A DNA stretch of 36,552 bases from a virus. The DNA is taken from IMG/VR virus record IMGVR_UViG_3300047557_002212, positions 1 to 36,552 of that record; one strand, given 5' to 3'. Below the pieces are notes generated by a model, which had not been told where the DNA came from, did no database searches, and saw nothing but the letters and a program-made list of their open reading frames with translations. The number at the start of each line of letters is the position of its first letter. Positions within the stretch are counted from its first letter, which is position 1. A program made the position numbers and the translations under genes. This document shows positions 1-8,957 of this stretch, in pieces.

Positions 1-793
1 AGGATATGGTTATAGAAAACCTTTATTAAATGAATTTGTGCCTGATATAAAATTGGGTAAGTTGAGTGATACTACACCGCTATTTTACTATTATCCATAC
101 AGAGATTTTAAGACAAAAGATATAACAAAATTAAACTATAATGCTTATTCTGTTTTGGTAAGAGTTAGTAGCAACAATAATTCTGTGAAAGATTTGAAAA
201 AACCCAGAACTGGTGCTATTTCACCAGTAGTTGAAACAAAAACAGGTGAAAAAATAGGTTGGGATGTTCCACCTAATCCAAATCAAACAATAGATGTAGC
301 ATTTGGAGACCAAAAAACATTTGGTATGATAAGTGATACTGCTGGTAAATTGTTAGGTAGAACCTATATTAGAACAGCAGATAATGACGCAGGAAATATA
401 GTCAATATAAAATTAGTTGGTATAAGTGATAAAGAGTATTTGAAAAATCTTGCTAAAAAAACTTATACTAAAATGAAATTTACATCACCAGTAAATTTTT
501 GTATTACTAAACCAATCACTGCTCTTGGTAGAATACCAGGTATTTTTGATATAGTTAGAATACTTGATAAGGTAGATACTGAAACAGAGGGTGATTACAT
601 CATAACAAGGACAAGGGTATTTATGGATACTGATAATGGTTTCAATTGTGAAATGGGACTTGGAACAAGGTTTGTAATCAAAGGAGAAAATAACAATCTA
701 AAAGTTGATGATGCTGATGTATTCTTGATTTGGGATTCAAAAGTGCCAGATGATAGTGGCAATTGGTTAGATGAAATAAAAAAATACTCATAA
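1..793 (+). CDS. Tail hub protein, C-terminal part (partial, start outside window)
   Basis: The frame is open from base 2 to the stop at 791-793, with no stop upstream. The GTG at 38 is therefore not a convincing start and the gene probably begins outside the window. The C-terminal part (around bases 590-680, ITRTRVFMDTDNGFNCEMGLG-like) resembles the end of gpD/gp27-type baseplate hub proteins, which form the ring carrying the spike. The next gene, a spike candidate, follows with no gap. The N-terminal half is probably the open gene at 35478-36552. Family assignment is by pattern and context, not by search. The alternative is an independent baseplate protein. Confidence 0.55.
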   Translation, partial: GYGYRKPLLNEFVPDIKLGKLSDTTPLFYYYPYRDFKTKDITKLNYNAYSVLVRVSSNNNSVKDLKKPRTGAISPVVETKTGEKIGWDVPPNPNQTIDVAFGDQKTFGMISDTAGKLLGRTYIRTADNDAGNIVNIKLVGISDKEYLKNLAKKTYTKMKFTSPVNFCITKPITALGRIPGIFDIVRILDKVDTETEGDYIITRTRVFMDTDNGFNCEMGLGTRFVIKGENNNLKVDDADVFLIWDSKVPDDSGNWLDEIKKYS

Positions 794-1444
794 ATGAATT
801 TATCACAGGCTTTAAGAGAACAAATAAAAAATCAACTATCAGTAATGACTGCTGCTATTGGTGTAGTGGTTGCTGAAAATTTGGATGAAACTGGTAATCC
901 TAATGGTAGTTTTGTAATTCAACCAGTTGATAATGAACCACCTTTGTTTAATGTTATTGCTCTTTCCAATAATAAACCTAAACCTAACTCTTATGTGATT
1001 TATCAGTATCTTGACGAGCAAAATGCTTATATTACTGGTATGATGGAATTTGAAAGGATTTCACAAACTACTCAAATAGCACAACTACAAACAGCCACAG
1101 CAAGTATGACTGCTACACAAAACATAAACATACAAACTCAAAAAGATTGTATTGTAGCAGCAACAGAGGACATAGTTTTAGAAAGTAATACTTTAACATT
1201 TAATACACAAGATACATTAAAAGAGTTGGCTAATACTATACAACTAACATCTACATTAGCAACTACTCTTGATGGCAATGGTGTTAAAATAACATCTAAT
1301 GGTATTCAATTATCCCTAATACTTACAGATATATTGGGTGCTTTAACTGCTATAAATACAGCAATAGCAACACTTACTGGCACACCACCAGCAGCAGCAC
1401 AGATTGCTACACTCACTACTAATATACCAGCCTTTAATGCTTAA
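794..1444 (+). CDS. Baseplate spike / tail-tip puncturing protein candidate
   Basis: This 216-residue protein starts directly after the hub stop codon, so translation is probably coupled. The N-terminal half (about residues 20-90) has alternating hydrophobic strands with Gly/Pro turns, as in the OB-fold of gpV/gp5 spikes. Residues about 95-175 are short repeating Thr/Gln/Ile/Val-rich strands (NINIQTQ, IVLESNTLTFN, VKITSNGIQL), typical of the trimeric beta-helix of such spikes. No lysozyme domain is visible. Its position between hub and gp25-like wedge fits a spike that pierces the outer membrane. The call is inference from composition and order. Confidence 0.6.
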   Translation: MNLSQALREQIKNQLSVMTAAIGVVVAENLDETGNPNGSFVIQPVDNEPPLFNVIALSNNKPKPNSYVIYQYLDEQNAYITGMMEFERISQTTQIAQLQTATASMTATQNINIQTQKDCIVAATEDIVLESNTLTFNTQDTLKELANTIQLTSTLATTLDGNGVKITSNGIQLSLILTDILGALTAINTAIATLTGTPPAAAQIATLTTNIPAFNA

Positions 1445-1452
1445 ACTAAATA
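1445..1452 (+). promoter_or_regulatory. ACTAAATA late-type motif
   Basis: ACTAAATA directly follows the spike stop codon and ends 4 nt before the ATG at 1457. It belongs to a set of 15 such sites, mostly ahead of late genes. It may be a late promoter or a translation signal. Confidence 0.5.
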
Positions 1453-1456
1453 TGAT

Positions 1457-1768
1457 ATGAAAGACATAGCATTAAAAGACACACTTGATTTACTAATACA
1501 AAATGGAGATTTAACATTTGTAGAGGATTTAGATTGTGATTTCCAAGATTTAAACTTATTATTGAATATAAATCTTGGTGATAATAAGCAGTATCCGCTT
1601 ATGGGAACTAATATGATTTATTACAAAAATGGTGTATTAGAGGATTTACTTGGTAATTTACAAAAACAATTCATTTATACTAACTTGCCAGTAAATAGAA
1701 TACAAAATACAGATGATAATAGATTAAAAATAAATCTAAATGGCAATTATACATTTGTTGCTTTGTAA
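1457..1768 (+). CDS. Baseplate wedge protein, gp25/gpW-like
   Basis: The 103-residue product opens with a DIALKDTLDLLIQNGDLTFVEDLD-type pattern and continues with a P-x-x-G segment (YPLMGTNM). Both are characteristic of gp25/gpW-like (and DUF2634-like) baseplate wedge proteins, which initiate sheath polymerisation at the baseplate. The length is normal for the family. It follows the spike after a 12-nt gap containing the ACTAAATA motif and precedes a LysM-like tail protein. Confidence 0.7.
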   Translation: MKDIALKDTLDLLIQNGDLTFVEDLDCDFQDLNLLLNINLGDNKQYPLMGTNMIYYKNGVLEDLLGNLQKQFIYTNLPVNRIQNTDDNRLKINLNGNYTFVAL

Positions 1769-1770
1769 AA

Positions 1771-1778
1771 ACTAAATA
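1771..1778 (+). promoter_or_regulatory. ACTAAATA late-type motif
   Basis: ACTAAATAAG lies between the stop at 1768 and the ATG at 1784, ending 5 nt before the start codon. Confidence 0.5.
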
Positions 1779-1783
1779 AGTAT

Positions 1784-2077
1784 ATGGCAATCTGGGTCGC
1801 TTCATCTAATCAATCTGTTTTTGATTTAGCAATACAACTTTATGGAAATGTAAGTTTTGCTAATCAAATATGTGTTGATAATAAATTGGATTGGAATTAT
1901 CAAACAAAAACTAATGATACAATTTATTATGATACTAACATATCAAGTGAAACAGGAACACAAAAAATCTTACAATCTAAAAAGTTCGTTGTAGCAACTG
2001 GCTTTGAAAGTGCTGGTGGTGTCCCACCTTACATTTTAAGAGCATTCAATAATGACTTTTCATTAGCATTTAGTTAA
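1784..2077 (+). CDS. LysM-like tail protein (gpX-type)
   Basis: A 97-residue protein whose residues about 5-50 (SVFDLAIQLYG ... NKLDWN) follow the LysM pattern 'sl.diA...yG......l...N.l'. Small LysM-like proteins (P2 gpX type) lie next to hub, spike and wedge genes and are thought to stabilise the tail/baseplate. The fold is usually structural in phages rather than peptidoglycan-degrading. It is preceded by an ACTAAATA motif and followed after 3 nt by the first fibre gene. Confidence 0.6.
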   Translation: MAIWVASSNQSVFDLAIQLYGNVSFANQICVDNKLDWNYQTKTNDTIYYDTNISSETGTQKILQSKKFVVATGFESAGGVPPYILRAFNNDFSLAFS

Positions 2078-2080
2078 ATT

Positions 2081-2686
2081 ATGAAAACAAGAAATCAAAT
2101 ACAAAATGAAATAGACACCAAGATTGTTAGTAATAATAGTCGCGCTATTACAGCAATTGAGTTAAATGGTATATTCAGTGATATAAATGATTCAACAATA
2201 AATCAATTGAGTGATGCTTCAACATTTGGTTTGTTTGAGTTTGATGTAGCACAAACATATCAAGTAAATCAGTGTTGCGTGTATAATAAAAAGTTATATA
2301 AAGCAAATACACAAGTATTACCTGGTAGTTTCAACCCTAATCAGTGGGTATTACAAAAAGACATTAAAACATTTTGTGCTAAACTTGTTGGTAATTTAGG
2401 AGATGTCCCTACTATGACTGTGTTAAAAGATGATATATTTGGGACATACCCACCATTTACTTTTCTTGGTAATGGTTTTTATATGTTTGAATATGTAAAT
2501 GAGGTATTTGGGACAAGTTCTGTTTATAGTGTAAGATTTGATAATACAATAACCAATTCAAATGCCTTGGCTTATGCTTACGCAACACCTGTAAATGAAA
2601 CTACAAACTATGTTTATTTCTTGAATAATTCTATGGTGCCAGATGATTTAATCACCACCTATTACACCATAAATGTCTATAACTAA
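2081..2686 (+). CDS. Small tail-fibre/receptor-binding protein with carbohydrate-binding-like module
   Basis: A 201-residue protein. Residues 1-45 (K-T-R-N-Q-I-Q-N-E-I-D ... DINDSTINQLSD) are clearly homologous to the N-terminus of the large fibre encoded next, so both probably share an attachment or chaperone domain. Residues about 58-90 (YQVNQCCVYNKKLYKANTQ ... FNPNQW) follow the CBM5/12-like pattern 'Y..g..V.y.g.lY.a......W' found in chitin/glycan-binding modules and tail fibres. The remainder is unrecognised. It probably contributes to receptor binding. Confidence 0.55.
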   Translation: MKTRNQIQNEIDTKIVSNNSRAITAIELNGIFSDINDSTINQLSDASTFGLFEFDVAQTYQVNQCCVYNKKLYKANTQVLPGSFNPNQWVLQKDIKTFCAKLVGNLGDVPTMTVLKDDIFGTYPPFTFLGNGFYMFEYVNEVFGTSSVYSVRFDNTITNSNALAYAYATPVNETTNYVYFLNNSMVPDDLITTYYTINVYN

Positions 2687-2689
2687 ATA
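2682..2689 (+). promoter_or_regulatory. ACTAAATA late-type motif
   Basis: ACTAAATA overlaps the stop codon of the small fibre gene and ends 6 nt before the ATG of the large fibre at 2696. The earlier ATG at 2692 runs into TAG within five codons and is not used. Confidence 0.5.
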
Positions 2690-2695
2690 TAATGT

Positions 2696-5600
2696 ATGAA
2701 AAGTAGAGGACAGATACAGAGCGAGATTGATAGTTATATCATAGCCAATAATCAACAACTAATAACAGCACAGCAAGTAAATCTAATACTTACTGATATA
2801 AATGATTCCACTTACAATCAAGTTAGTGATAGTATTAGTGGAGGACTAAATAACTTTTCTAATGGGGACACTTACCTTGTTGGTGCCACTGTAATCTATG
2901 ATGGTTATATTTGGAAAGCAACATCTGCTAATGGACCTGGTAGTTTTAATGAAAGTGATTGGACTAAAATACAAAAGTTGCGTGTAGCAACTGATAGAGC
3001 AACTATTCTATCACTTATTTCTAATAATAAGTTATTAGCAGGTTCTATGTATGGTATGACTGCTTCAACTATAAATGTTTGGGCTGTTGATACAAATGCC
3101 ATATCAAGTTTAGCATATAAGACATCTACTAATGAAATTGGAACATATGATATAAACACTGATACATTTACAGTGCTTTCATCAGGTCCAGTAGGAGCAA
3201 CAGGAGCACAAGGTTTTACTGGACCGCAAGGTGATATGGGACCGCAAGGTAATACAGGACCGCAAGGTTTTACAGGAAATCAAGGAGCAACAGGAGTTCA
3301 AGGACCTACTGGCGTTCAAGGTTCAACTGGACCACAAGGAAGTATTGGACCAATAGGACCTGGTGGAGATGTTGCTTATTATGGTGTATTTTATAGTGAT
3401 GAATCACAACAAAACTCTGGTGGTGAAAATCCAGTTTATTTTAATCAAACAGACAATACTAATGGTATAACTAACAATTTTAGTGGCATAATAATAGATT
3501 ATGCTGGTATATACAAAATAAATTCCACATTACAATTTACAAAAGCAGATACATCACAAGATTTATTTAATGTATGGTTAAAGATTGATGGGGTAAATGT
3601 TCCATATTCTAACACTGCTTACACATTAGAAAGTGTAAATTCTGCTATGAGAATAAATTATTCTTATATTGTAAATGTTTCTGCTGGAAGTGAAGTTCAA
3701 CTATGTTGGAGTTCTCCTGACTTGGCAATGGAATTGACTACATTAGGGACACAATCAAACCCAGACAGACCAGAACAATCATCAGCATATATTGATGTGA
3801 GTAAGATTGTTTATAGTGGCTTTGAGGGTTTTGCTGGTAGTCCAGGTTATTTCTTGATTGCTTATAGTAATACTACCCAAACTAATCCTGTTGCTAATAC
3901 AGCAAACTATATGACTTTCTCTAATGTTGTTTCCAATCAAGCAATCAACTTATTGAATAATAAAGAAATTCAGTTTGATTATGAGGGTGTATATAACATA
4001 CAATTTTCAGCCCAAGCACAAAAAACAACTACTGGTGATGATGAGTTAGACATTTGGTTTAGAAAAAATGGTAATGATATACCAAACTCTAATACCACTA
4101 TGATGCTCCATAGTAATCCAGGTAAGGCTGTTCCAAGTTGGAACTTTATGCTACAAGCAAATGCTGGTGATTATGTAGAGATTATGTGGAGTTCCGCTGA
4201 TACTACTATGGAGTTTTTAGCAGTAGGGACACAATCATCACCAACAAGACCTGAAATACCATCAATCATACTCACAGTGGGACAACAACAATTTATAGGT
4301 TCTACTGGACCTGTTGGTGGAACTGGAACACAAGGACCTACTGGACTACAAGGTTTTACAGGACCACAGGGTTTCACAGGACCACAGGGAAATACTGGCT
4401 TTCAAGGTTCTACTGGACCACAAGGAAATACAGGAGTTCAAGGACCTACTGGCGTTCAAGGTGAAACAGGAGCACAAGGTCCAAGAGGATTTCAAGGTTG
4501 GACTGGACCACAAGGAGATTTAGGACCACAAGGTAATACAGGAGTTCAAGGATTCACTGGACCACAAGGTAATACAGGATTTCAAGGTGAAACTGGACCA
4601 CAAGGTAATACAGGAGTTCAAGGACCTACTGGTTTTCAAGGTGGAACAGGACCACAAGGTCCTGCTGGTTCTGGCTCAACACAAAATCTTACAAGTGTCC
4701 TTACAACTGGTGCTACTGCTATGTGGAACGCTATTGGTGGTAATAACTATGTAGTTCAACTTACAGATGGTTCTAACATCGCTGGTGTTAAAGGAGATAA
4801 TTTTGATAGTTCAAGAACAGGAACAAAAGTATTAAATTTAGACGGACAATACGGAGTTAAACTTGGTGAAAATGCTTATGATTATATTGACCCATCACCA
4901 ATAACTAATCAAGGAGCAGTTTATTATGCTAAAACAAATATAAATCAACAATCAAGTATTGAGGCTGGTTTTAATGGTGTGGGTAGTAATGATTCTAAAT
5001 CTAACTTTTATGTAGGTCGTATTTCTAATGTAAGTTCCGGACCTGATGTAATAGCACAAACAAAATATGTGATGGGTCCCCTTTCAAATGACCCATATTA
5101 TTCAGCGCGACTACAACTTGCTTCTACAACAGATACATCAAATCTTGCTGACTATGGAATAGGACCTTACGCACAATTCACACTTGATAATAACAATCAA
5201 ACCACATCAACAATTTTAACCTTAAAAGGTGGTAATATAGGTAATCTATATTCAGTAGAGACAAGACCCAGTTTTGAGGTTTCAATTACTGATACAATAG
5301 GTAATAGTGATTTAACTATTGGTGGAGATAATTTAACCATAAATAGTGGTGGAACTTTAAGTTTGGTTTCTACTGGTGCTATACAACTACAACCAGGGGG
5401 TTATTTAGGTGTATTAGGTGATATACCTGTAAATCAAGGAAATGGTGGAGACATTGCTTGGGCTACACCGGCAGCAGGCGCACTATATCTTGATTCATCA
5501 CAACTTGAAGGCTCAGTCCAAACATCAATAAATCAACTTGTAGTGAGTGATGGAGCGGCTTTTACCCCAAGTGTGAGTGGTGTTTCAAAAACTTATGTAG

Positions 5601-6451
5601 GTCTTGATGGGATAAGTATTGAAAAAGGTGCTTTACATCTTATCAACGATGTTTCAAGCCCTACAACAGGTAAAATAACACTAACAGGTTTAACTGTATC
5701 ATCATCTAACTATACTTTATTCTTACCACTTGCTAATGATACACTTGTTAGTAGAAATTTGAGTGAAAACCTTGCTAATAAAAATATACAAACTTCTACT
5801 TTTGATGGTGGTTCAATTGGGTTAAATACACTTGTCCCACTCTATAATGTTGGTGTTGCTGCTGGTAATACCGCTGGTGATATGTTATTTAGGAACACAA
5901 GTGATAATATGTCTCGTTTAGCAATAGGTTCTGCTTCTGCTATGATGGTTGTTGGAACTGCTGGAAATGCTCCAACTTGGGAAAGAAGGTTGTTTTCAAC
6001 TACAACAAATGGTCCAAGTAGAACTGGAACTACTGGTGAAACTTTCTCAAATGCTATTCTAATACCTGCTGGTAGTGTTAGAGTAGGTGATATAGTTGAG
6101 TTTAATGTTAGAGTAAGAAAGACAGGAACAGCAGGCACTACTACACTACGATTCTATATTGGAACAAGTGAAACTACACTTGGAACAGCAATGGCCGTGA
6201 CGGGTGCGTTTGCTGCTACTAACATAACTATACAAATGTTGAGAACAGCAGCAGTAAAATCATCTACAAGCACAGAGGTATTTGGAACTTCTAATGCCTT
6301 GACTATGGACGATGGGCAAGGTTCTACCATAAACGTGAGTTCGTTAAATATAGATTGGAGCGGAGATAGGTGGTTTCAGGTGTCCAGTCAAGCAAGTAGT
6401 GCGGCTGATACTATATTCACATCTTATATGATGGTAAGAATAAATAGATAA
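2696..6451 (+). CDS. Large collagen-like tail fibre with tandem C1q-like domains
   Basis: At 1251 residues this is the largest protein in the window. Domains in order: residues 1-45 share the N-terminus of the preceding gene; 50-90 form a carbohydrate-binding-like module ([16 protein letters not shown] ... DW); 164-224 are collagen-like Gly-X-Y repeats; about 226-375 and 384-530 are two related jelly-roll (C1q/TNF-like) domains sharing a GTQS-P-RPE ending; 535-660 is a second collagen-like block; about 660-1080 is a long fibre shaft; the last ~140 residues are beta-rich and probably the receptor-binding tip. It should be a trimeric fibre. Domain names are from pattern recognition. Confidence 0.8.
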   Translation: MKSRGQIQSEIDSYIIANNQQLITAQQVNLILTDINDSTYNQVSDSISGGLNNFSNGDTYLVGATVIYDGYIWKATSANGPGSFNESDWTKIQKLRVATDRATILSLISNNKLLAGSMYGMTASTINVWAVDTNAISSLAYKTSTNEIGTYDINTDTFTVLSSGPVGATGAQGFTGPQGDMGPQGNTGPQGFTGNQGATGVQGPTGVQGSTGPQGSIGPIGPGGDVAYYGVFYSDESQQNSGGENPVYFNQTDNTNGITNNFSGIIIDYAGIYKINSTLQFTKADTSQDLFNVWLKIDGVNVPYSNTAYTLESVNSAMRINYSYIVNVSAGSEVQLCWSSPDLAMELTTLGTQSNPDRPEQSSAYIDVSKIVYSGFEGFAGSPGYFLIAYSNTTQTNPVANTANYMTFSNVVSNQAINLLNNKEIQFDYEGVYNIQFSAQAQKTTTGDDELDIWFRKNGNDIPNSNTTMMLHSNPGKAVPSWNFMLQANAGDYVEIMWSSADTTMEFLAVGTQSSPTRPEIPSIILTVGQQQFIGSTGPVGGTGTQGPTGLQGFTGPQGFTGPQGNTGFQGSTGPQGNTGVQGPTGVQGETGAQGPRGFQGWTGPQGDLGPQGNTGVQGFTGPQGNTGFQGETGPQGNTGVQGPTGFQGGTGPQGPAGSGSTQNLTSVLTTGATAMWNAIGGNNYVVQLTDGSNIAGVKGDNFDSSRTGTKVLNLDGQYGVKLGENAYDYIDPSPITNQGAVYYAKTNINQQSSIEAGFNGVGSNDSKSNFYVGRISNVSSGPDVIAQTKYVMGPLSNDPYYSARLQLASTTDTSNLADYGIGPYAQFTLDNNNQTTSTILTLKGGNIGNLYSVETRPSFEVSITDTIGNSDLTIGGDNLTINSGGTLSLVSTGAIQLQPGGYLGVLGDIPVNQGNGGDIAWATPAAGALYLDSSQLEGSVQTSINQLVVSDGAAFTPSVSGVSKTYVGLDGISIEKGALHLINDVSSPTTGKITLTGLTVSSSNYTLFLPLANDTLVSRNLSENLANKNIQTSTFDGGSIGLNTLVPLYNVGVAAGNTAGDMLFRNTSDNMSRLAIGSASAMMVVGTAGNAPTWERRLFSTTTNGPSRTGTTGETFSNAILIPAGSVRVGDIVEFNVRVRKTGTAGTTTLRFYIGTSETTLGTAMAVTGAFAATNITIQMLRTAAVKSSTSTEVFGTSNALTMDDGQGSTINVSSLNIDWSGDRWFQVSSQASSAADTIFTSYMMVRINR
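3185..3367 (+). repeat. Collagen-like Gly-X-Y repeat block 1
   Basis: About 20 in-frame Gly-X-Y triplets ([12 protein letters not shown] types), encoded by near-identical 9-nt units such as GGACCGCAA. It separates the N-terminal modules from the first C1q-like domain. Confidence 0.85.
4298..4675 (+). repeat. Collagen-like Gly-X-Y repeat block 2
   Basis: About 42 Gly-X-Y triplets dominated by [15 protein letters not shown] combinations, with near-identical DNA units of 9-18 nt. Blocks of this kind readily gain or lose units by recombination, so length may vary among relatives. Confidence 0.85.
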
Positions 6452-6455
6452 TAAT

Positions 6456-6854
6456 ATGAAAACTTTTACAAAATGGATTGATACACTTTTTGCTTCTTTG
6501 TTTGGCGTTTTATTGCCAGTAGCACCAATAATCTACACACTCACATTAGTAATCTTTGCTGATTTTATATTTGGAATATGTAGAGCAAAAAAAATGAAAG
6601 AAACTATTACAAGTCGTAAAATGTCTCAATCATTACCTAAAATCTTACTATATAACTCTATCATATTAGTTCTTTACTTTGTTGATAAAGAGGTTCTCAA
6701 TACTGGTATAGGACTTGAAAAGTTAGGTGCTTCACTTATGATTATTATGGAAATGAAATCTATTGATGAAAGTTTCAATACTATATTTGGTTATTCTCTA
6801 TGGAATAGATTAGTAGAATCTATTGAAAGGGGTAAATCTTTAACTAAAAAATAA
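6456..6854 (+). CDS. Holin
   Basis: A 132-residue membrane protein with two clear hydrophobic segments: about residues 11-42 (LFASLFGVLLPVAPIIY followed by LTLVIFADFIFGI) and 63-80 (ILLYNSIILVLYF). The charged R-A-K-K-M-K-E loop and the Lys-rich C-terminus fit the class of phage holins common in Bacteroidota phages. It would form the inner-membrane lesion at the end of infection. It follows the fibre gene by 4 nt. No endolysin was recognised nearby. Confidence 0.7.
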   Translation: MKTFTKWIDTLFASLFGVLLPVAPIIYTLTLVIFADFIFGICRAKKMKETITSRKMSQSLPKILLYNSIILVLYFVDKEVLNTGIGLEKLGASLMIIMEMKSIDESFNTIFGYSLWNRLVESIERGKSLTKK

Positions 6855-6855
6855 T

Positions 6856-6886
6856 TTTGTTTTTATCTTTTTTTATATTACCTTTA
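6856..6886 (+). promoter_or_regulatory. Bacteroidota-type promoter, variant -7 (TACCTTTA)
   Basis: TTTG at 6856-6859, a 19-nt spacer and TACCTTTA at 6879-6886 (last base differs from TAnnTTTG). The ATG of the methyltransferase begins 4 nt later, so the transcript would be nearly leaderless. Confidence 0.65.
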
Positions 6887-6890
6887 CATT

Positions 6891-7487
6891 ATGAAACAAA
6901 AAGATTGGAAAGGTGGTAAAAATACATTTAGGAGTTTAGGTGCTTCTAACCACGCATTAGAAACAAGAGAACAACACGACTACTACGCAACAGAGCCAAA
7001 GGCAGTTGAGTTATTAGTAGATATACTACCATTTAATAATAAGATTTGGGAGTGTGCTTGTGGTGAGGGACATTTAAGTGAAGCCCTTATCAAAAAAGGT
7101 TTTCAAGTTAAATCAACTGACTTGATTGATAGAGGTTATGGAACTGGTGGTTATGACTTTCTCAATAGTAATGATACTTGGGATGGTGATATAATAACTA
7201 ATCCACCTTACAAGTTTGCTGAACCTTTTGTTGAGAAAGCACTTTCTTTAATACAAGATGGTAATAAAGTTGCTATGTTTATGGGTATTCAGTTTCTTGA
7301 AGGCAAGCGTAGGAAAGATTTTTTACAAAAGAATAATCTTAAATATGTTTTTGTTAGTTCAAGTAGATTGAATTGTGCTAAAAATGGAGATTTTAAGAAA
7401 TACTCTGGAAACTCTGCCAGATGTTATGCTTGGTATATTTGGGAAAAAGGATATGTAGGTGAAACTATTATCAAATGGTTTAACTAA
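6891..7487 (+). CDS. DNA adenine-N6 methyltransferase (NPPY type)
   Basis: A 198-residue class I SAM-dependent methyltransferase. Motif I is W-E-C-A-C-G-E-G-H-L (about residues 53-62, SAM binding) and the catalytic motif IV is DIITNPPYKFAEPF with NPPY at 104-107, typical of N6-adenine enzymes. No restriction endonuclease accompanies it, so an orphan role in protecting phage DNA or marking the genome is likely. Its 3' end overlaps the convergent gene on the minus strand by 8 nt. It has its own promoter. Confidence 0.8.
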   Translation: MKQKDWKGGKNTFRSLGASNHALETREQHDYYATEPKAVELLVDILPFNNKIWECACGEGHLSEALIKKGFQVKSTDLIDRGYGTGGYDFLNSNDTWDGDIITNPPYKFAEPFVEKALSLIQDGNKVAMFMGIQFLEGKRRKDFLQKNNLKYVFVSSSRLNCAKNGDFKKYSGNSARCYAWYIWEKGYVGETIIKWFN

Positions 7488-8115
7488 CCATATGTTTGGT
7501 TGCCACTTTTAGTTTCATTTCTGCGCTATTTAAAATTTGAGCCACTTTGTTTATATTAGTAATACCTAATAACTTTCTTATTTCATTATTGGTGTAGTTT
7601 GAGTAATACTTAAATGTAAAACAATCAAGTTCTATTTTAGTTAAAACCTCTTGGGCTACACCCATCACTTTTAAGTAAAGTTCGTGTGTATAGATTTCCT
7701 CTTTTGCTTTATCAAGTAAGACCTCCATACTATCACCTGCTATATCTATATCTCCAAAATCAATAAACTCTACACCTTTACCCCTTTCTTTTATTTCATT
7801 AGTCATAACATTAAAACTAACCATACCAAATAACTCTTTAATCTTATTTGCTATTATTGGTTTCTGTCCTCTTTCTATTTGTTTAAGTAGATTTAAGTAA
7901 GTTTGGGTGATAATCATTTTCAAATCACTATCAGTTATAGTGAAAAACCTTTTATTTTGTCTCCTTGCTTTCAAACAATTTTCATAATACTTTATTACCT
8001 TTGGTTGTAAAAACCTATCTAACATATCTTTTGTTAAATGTCTATCACTTGGTAAAGATTTGTAAATGAAAAGTAAAGGGCGTAGTTCAGGTGTTTCATA
8101 AATGTTTGATTTCAC
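7480..8115 (-). CDS. Divergent sigma-factor-like protein (candidate late transcription factor)
   Basis: A 211-residue protein starting at GTG (8115), which overlaps the stop of the upstream gene as GTGA, indicating translational coupling. Residues about 62-112 (DSDLKMIITQTYLNLLKQ ... MVSFNVMTNEIKERGKG) resemble sigma region 2, and about 150-205 (VLTKIELDCFTFKYY ... NNEIRKLLGIT) resemble the region 4 helix-turn-helix. The middle is acidic, like an ECF linker. I infer a phage sigma factor that redirects host RNA polymerase. Similarity is weak, and a generic HTH regulator is the main alternative. Confidence 0.5.
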   Translation of the reverse strand: MKSNIYETPELRPLLFIYKSLPSDRHLTKDMLDRFLQPKVIKYYENCLKARRQNKRFFTITDSDLKMIITQTYLNLLKQIERGQKPIIANKIKELFGMVSFNVMTNEIKERGKGVEFIDFGDIDIAGDSMEVLLDKAKEEIYTHELYLKVMGVAQEVLTKIELDCFTFKYYSNYTNNEIRKLLGITNINKVAQILNSAEMKLKVATKHMVS

Positions 8116-8492
8116 ACATAAAAACTATATTTTTCTGCTAATAGATTGTAAAATATACAGAAATTGTTTGCTGCTTCATATAGTTCAGCATTTTCACATA
8201 ACTTTATCCACTTTTCTACTAACTCTTTGGTATATTTCAACCACTCCAAATATAACTTTGTGTCCCATTTATAGACAAGTTCAAGATTATCACACATATT
8301 CAAGAAATACGCTTCTATTATTAAAGGGTTTAGGAACTTTGGAGTAAAAAATAAACACAGATTATCAAAATCATCAAGTAAAATCTCCCAACTCCTACGA
8401 TGATATAACAATCTTGGTTTTAGAAACTTGGGATATGTGTTGATTTCTACACAAAACAAGGTGTGTAGTTTATCGTTCATTATACTTTCCAT
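8112..8492 (-). CDS. Hypothetical protein, coupled to sigma-like gene
   Basis: A 126-residue protein, not recognised. It is rich in aromatic residues and Leu, with predicted helices (YLEWLKYTKELVEKWIKLCENAELYEAANNF). The start is ATG at 8492; a second in-frame ATG lies at 8480. Its TGA stop overlaps the GTG of the sigma-like gene by 4 nt, so the two are probably made in fixed ratio and may interact, for example as a cofactor or anti-sigma factor. That role is speculation from coupling only. Confidence 0.6.
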   Translation of the reverse strand: MESIMNDKLHTLFCVEINTYPKFLKPRLLYHRRSWEILLDDFDNLCLFFTPKFLNPLIIEAYFLNMCDNLELVYKWDTKLYLEWLKYTKELVEKWIKLCENAELYEAANNFCIFYNLLAEKYSFYV

Positions 8493-8499
8493 ACTAATG

Positions 8500-8655
8500 T
8501 TATTTTTTGGACTTTAACTCCATCATCTTACCTATGTAGTAAGTCATAAGTTCCCTTAAAATAGCAACATCCTCAAACTTTTCATCAAGTGCGTGTTTTG
8601 TGATTTCAAGGCTCATCTCAACAACTCTCTTTTTTAAGTATTCGTAATTCTCCAT
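8500..8655 (-). CDS. Small hypothetical protein (51 aa)
   Basis: A short ORF beginning MENYEYLKKRVVEM and ending MMELKSKK, stopping 7 nt before the start of the 126-residue gene. It is mostly amphipathic helix with many Glu/Lys residues. Same strand and tight spacing suggest it is the first gene of the sigma-like operon. No family recognised. No TAnnTTTG promoter is visible upstream (8656-8720), which is extremely AT-rich. Confidence 0.55.
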   Translation of the reverse strand: MENYEYLKKRVVEMSLEITKHALDEKFEDVAILRELMTYYIGKMMELKSKK

Positions 8656-8708
8656 AAACTATAAATATATTTATTATATATATTAAAGAATAAAAGTGTG
8701 TTTTGGAA

Positions 8709-8716
8709 ACTAAATA
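8709..8716 (+). promoter_or_regulatory. ACTAAATA late-type motif
   Basis: AAACTAAATAAGTTATG: the motif ends 4 nt before the ATG at 8721. This is a transcription-unit start, divergent from the sigma-like operon, not an intergenic gap inside an operon. Confidence 0.55.
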
Positions 8717-8720
8717 AGTT

Positions 8721-8957
8721 ATGATGAGAGATTTTACAGACACTGAACTATTGAAAACTGCTATTGATAGAATAAAGTTAAAACAAGATAGTCAAGTTAT
8801 AGGACCTAATGATTTATTGTTTAATGAAAATGGTATGATGGTAATGGAGGGTAAAGATTGGATTTGGGAAGCAGTAAAAAGTGAGTTAGATGAAATGTTT
8901 ATAGAGGAGCGTAATACAAAAATAAATACTATATTAAATGGAGGAGATACAATATGA
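8721..8957 (+). CDS. Hypothetical protein (78 aa)
   Basis: Small acidic protein, not recognised. Two consecutive ATG codons (8721, 8724) could serve as start. An ACTAAATA motif precedes it directly. It overlaps the next gene by 20 nt, so the two form one operon that reads towards the terminator at 9331. Confidence 0.6.
   Translation: MMRDFTDTELLKTAIDRIKLKQDSQVIGPNDLLFNENGMMVMEGKDWIWEAVKSELDEMFIEERNTKINTILNGGDTI

Noticed and set aside
4314-4523. Plus-strand frame and an opposite frame within the collagen repeats
   Set aside because: Shadows caused by the repetitive 9-nt units; the collagen frame is the real one.
3185-4675. Regular short repeats that might suggest a CRISPR array or minisatellite
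   Set aside because: Repeats are 9-nt coding units in frame with Gly-X-Y; no constant repeat/spacer structure.
8102-8347. Plus-strand frame of 81 codons
   Set aside because: Antisense to the coupled minus-strand genes (8112-8492), which have better spacing and overlaps.
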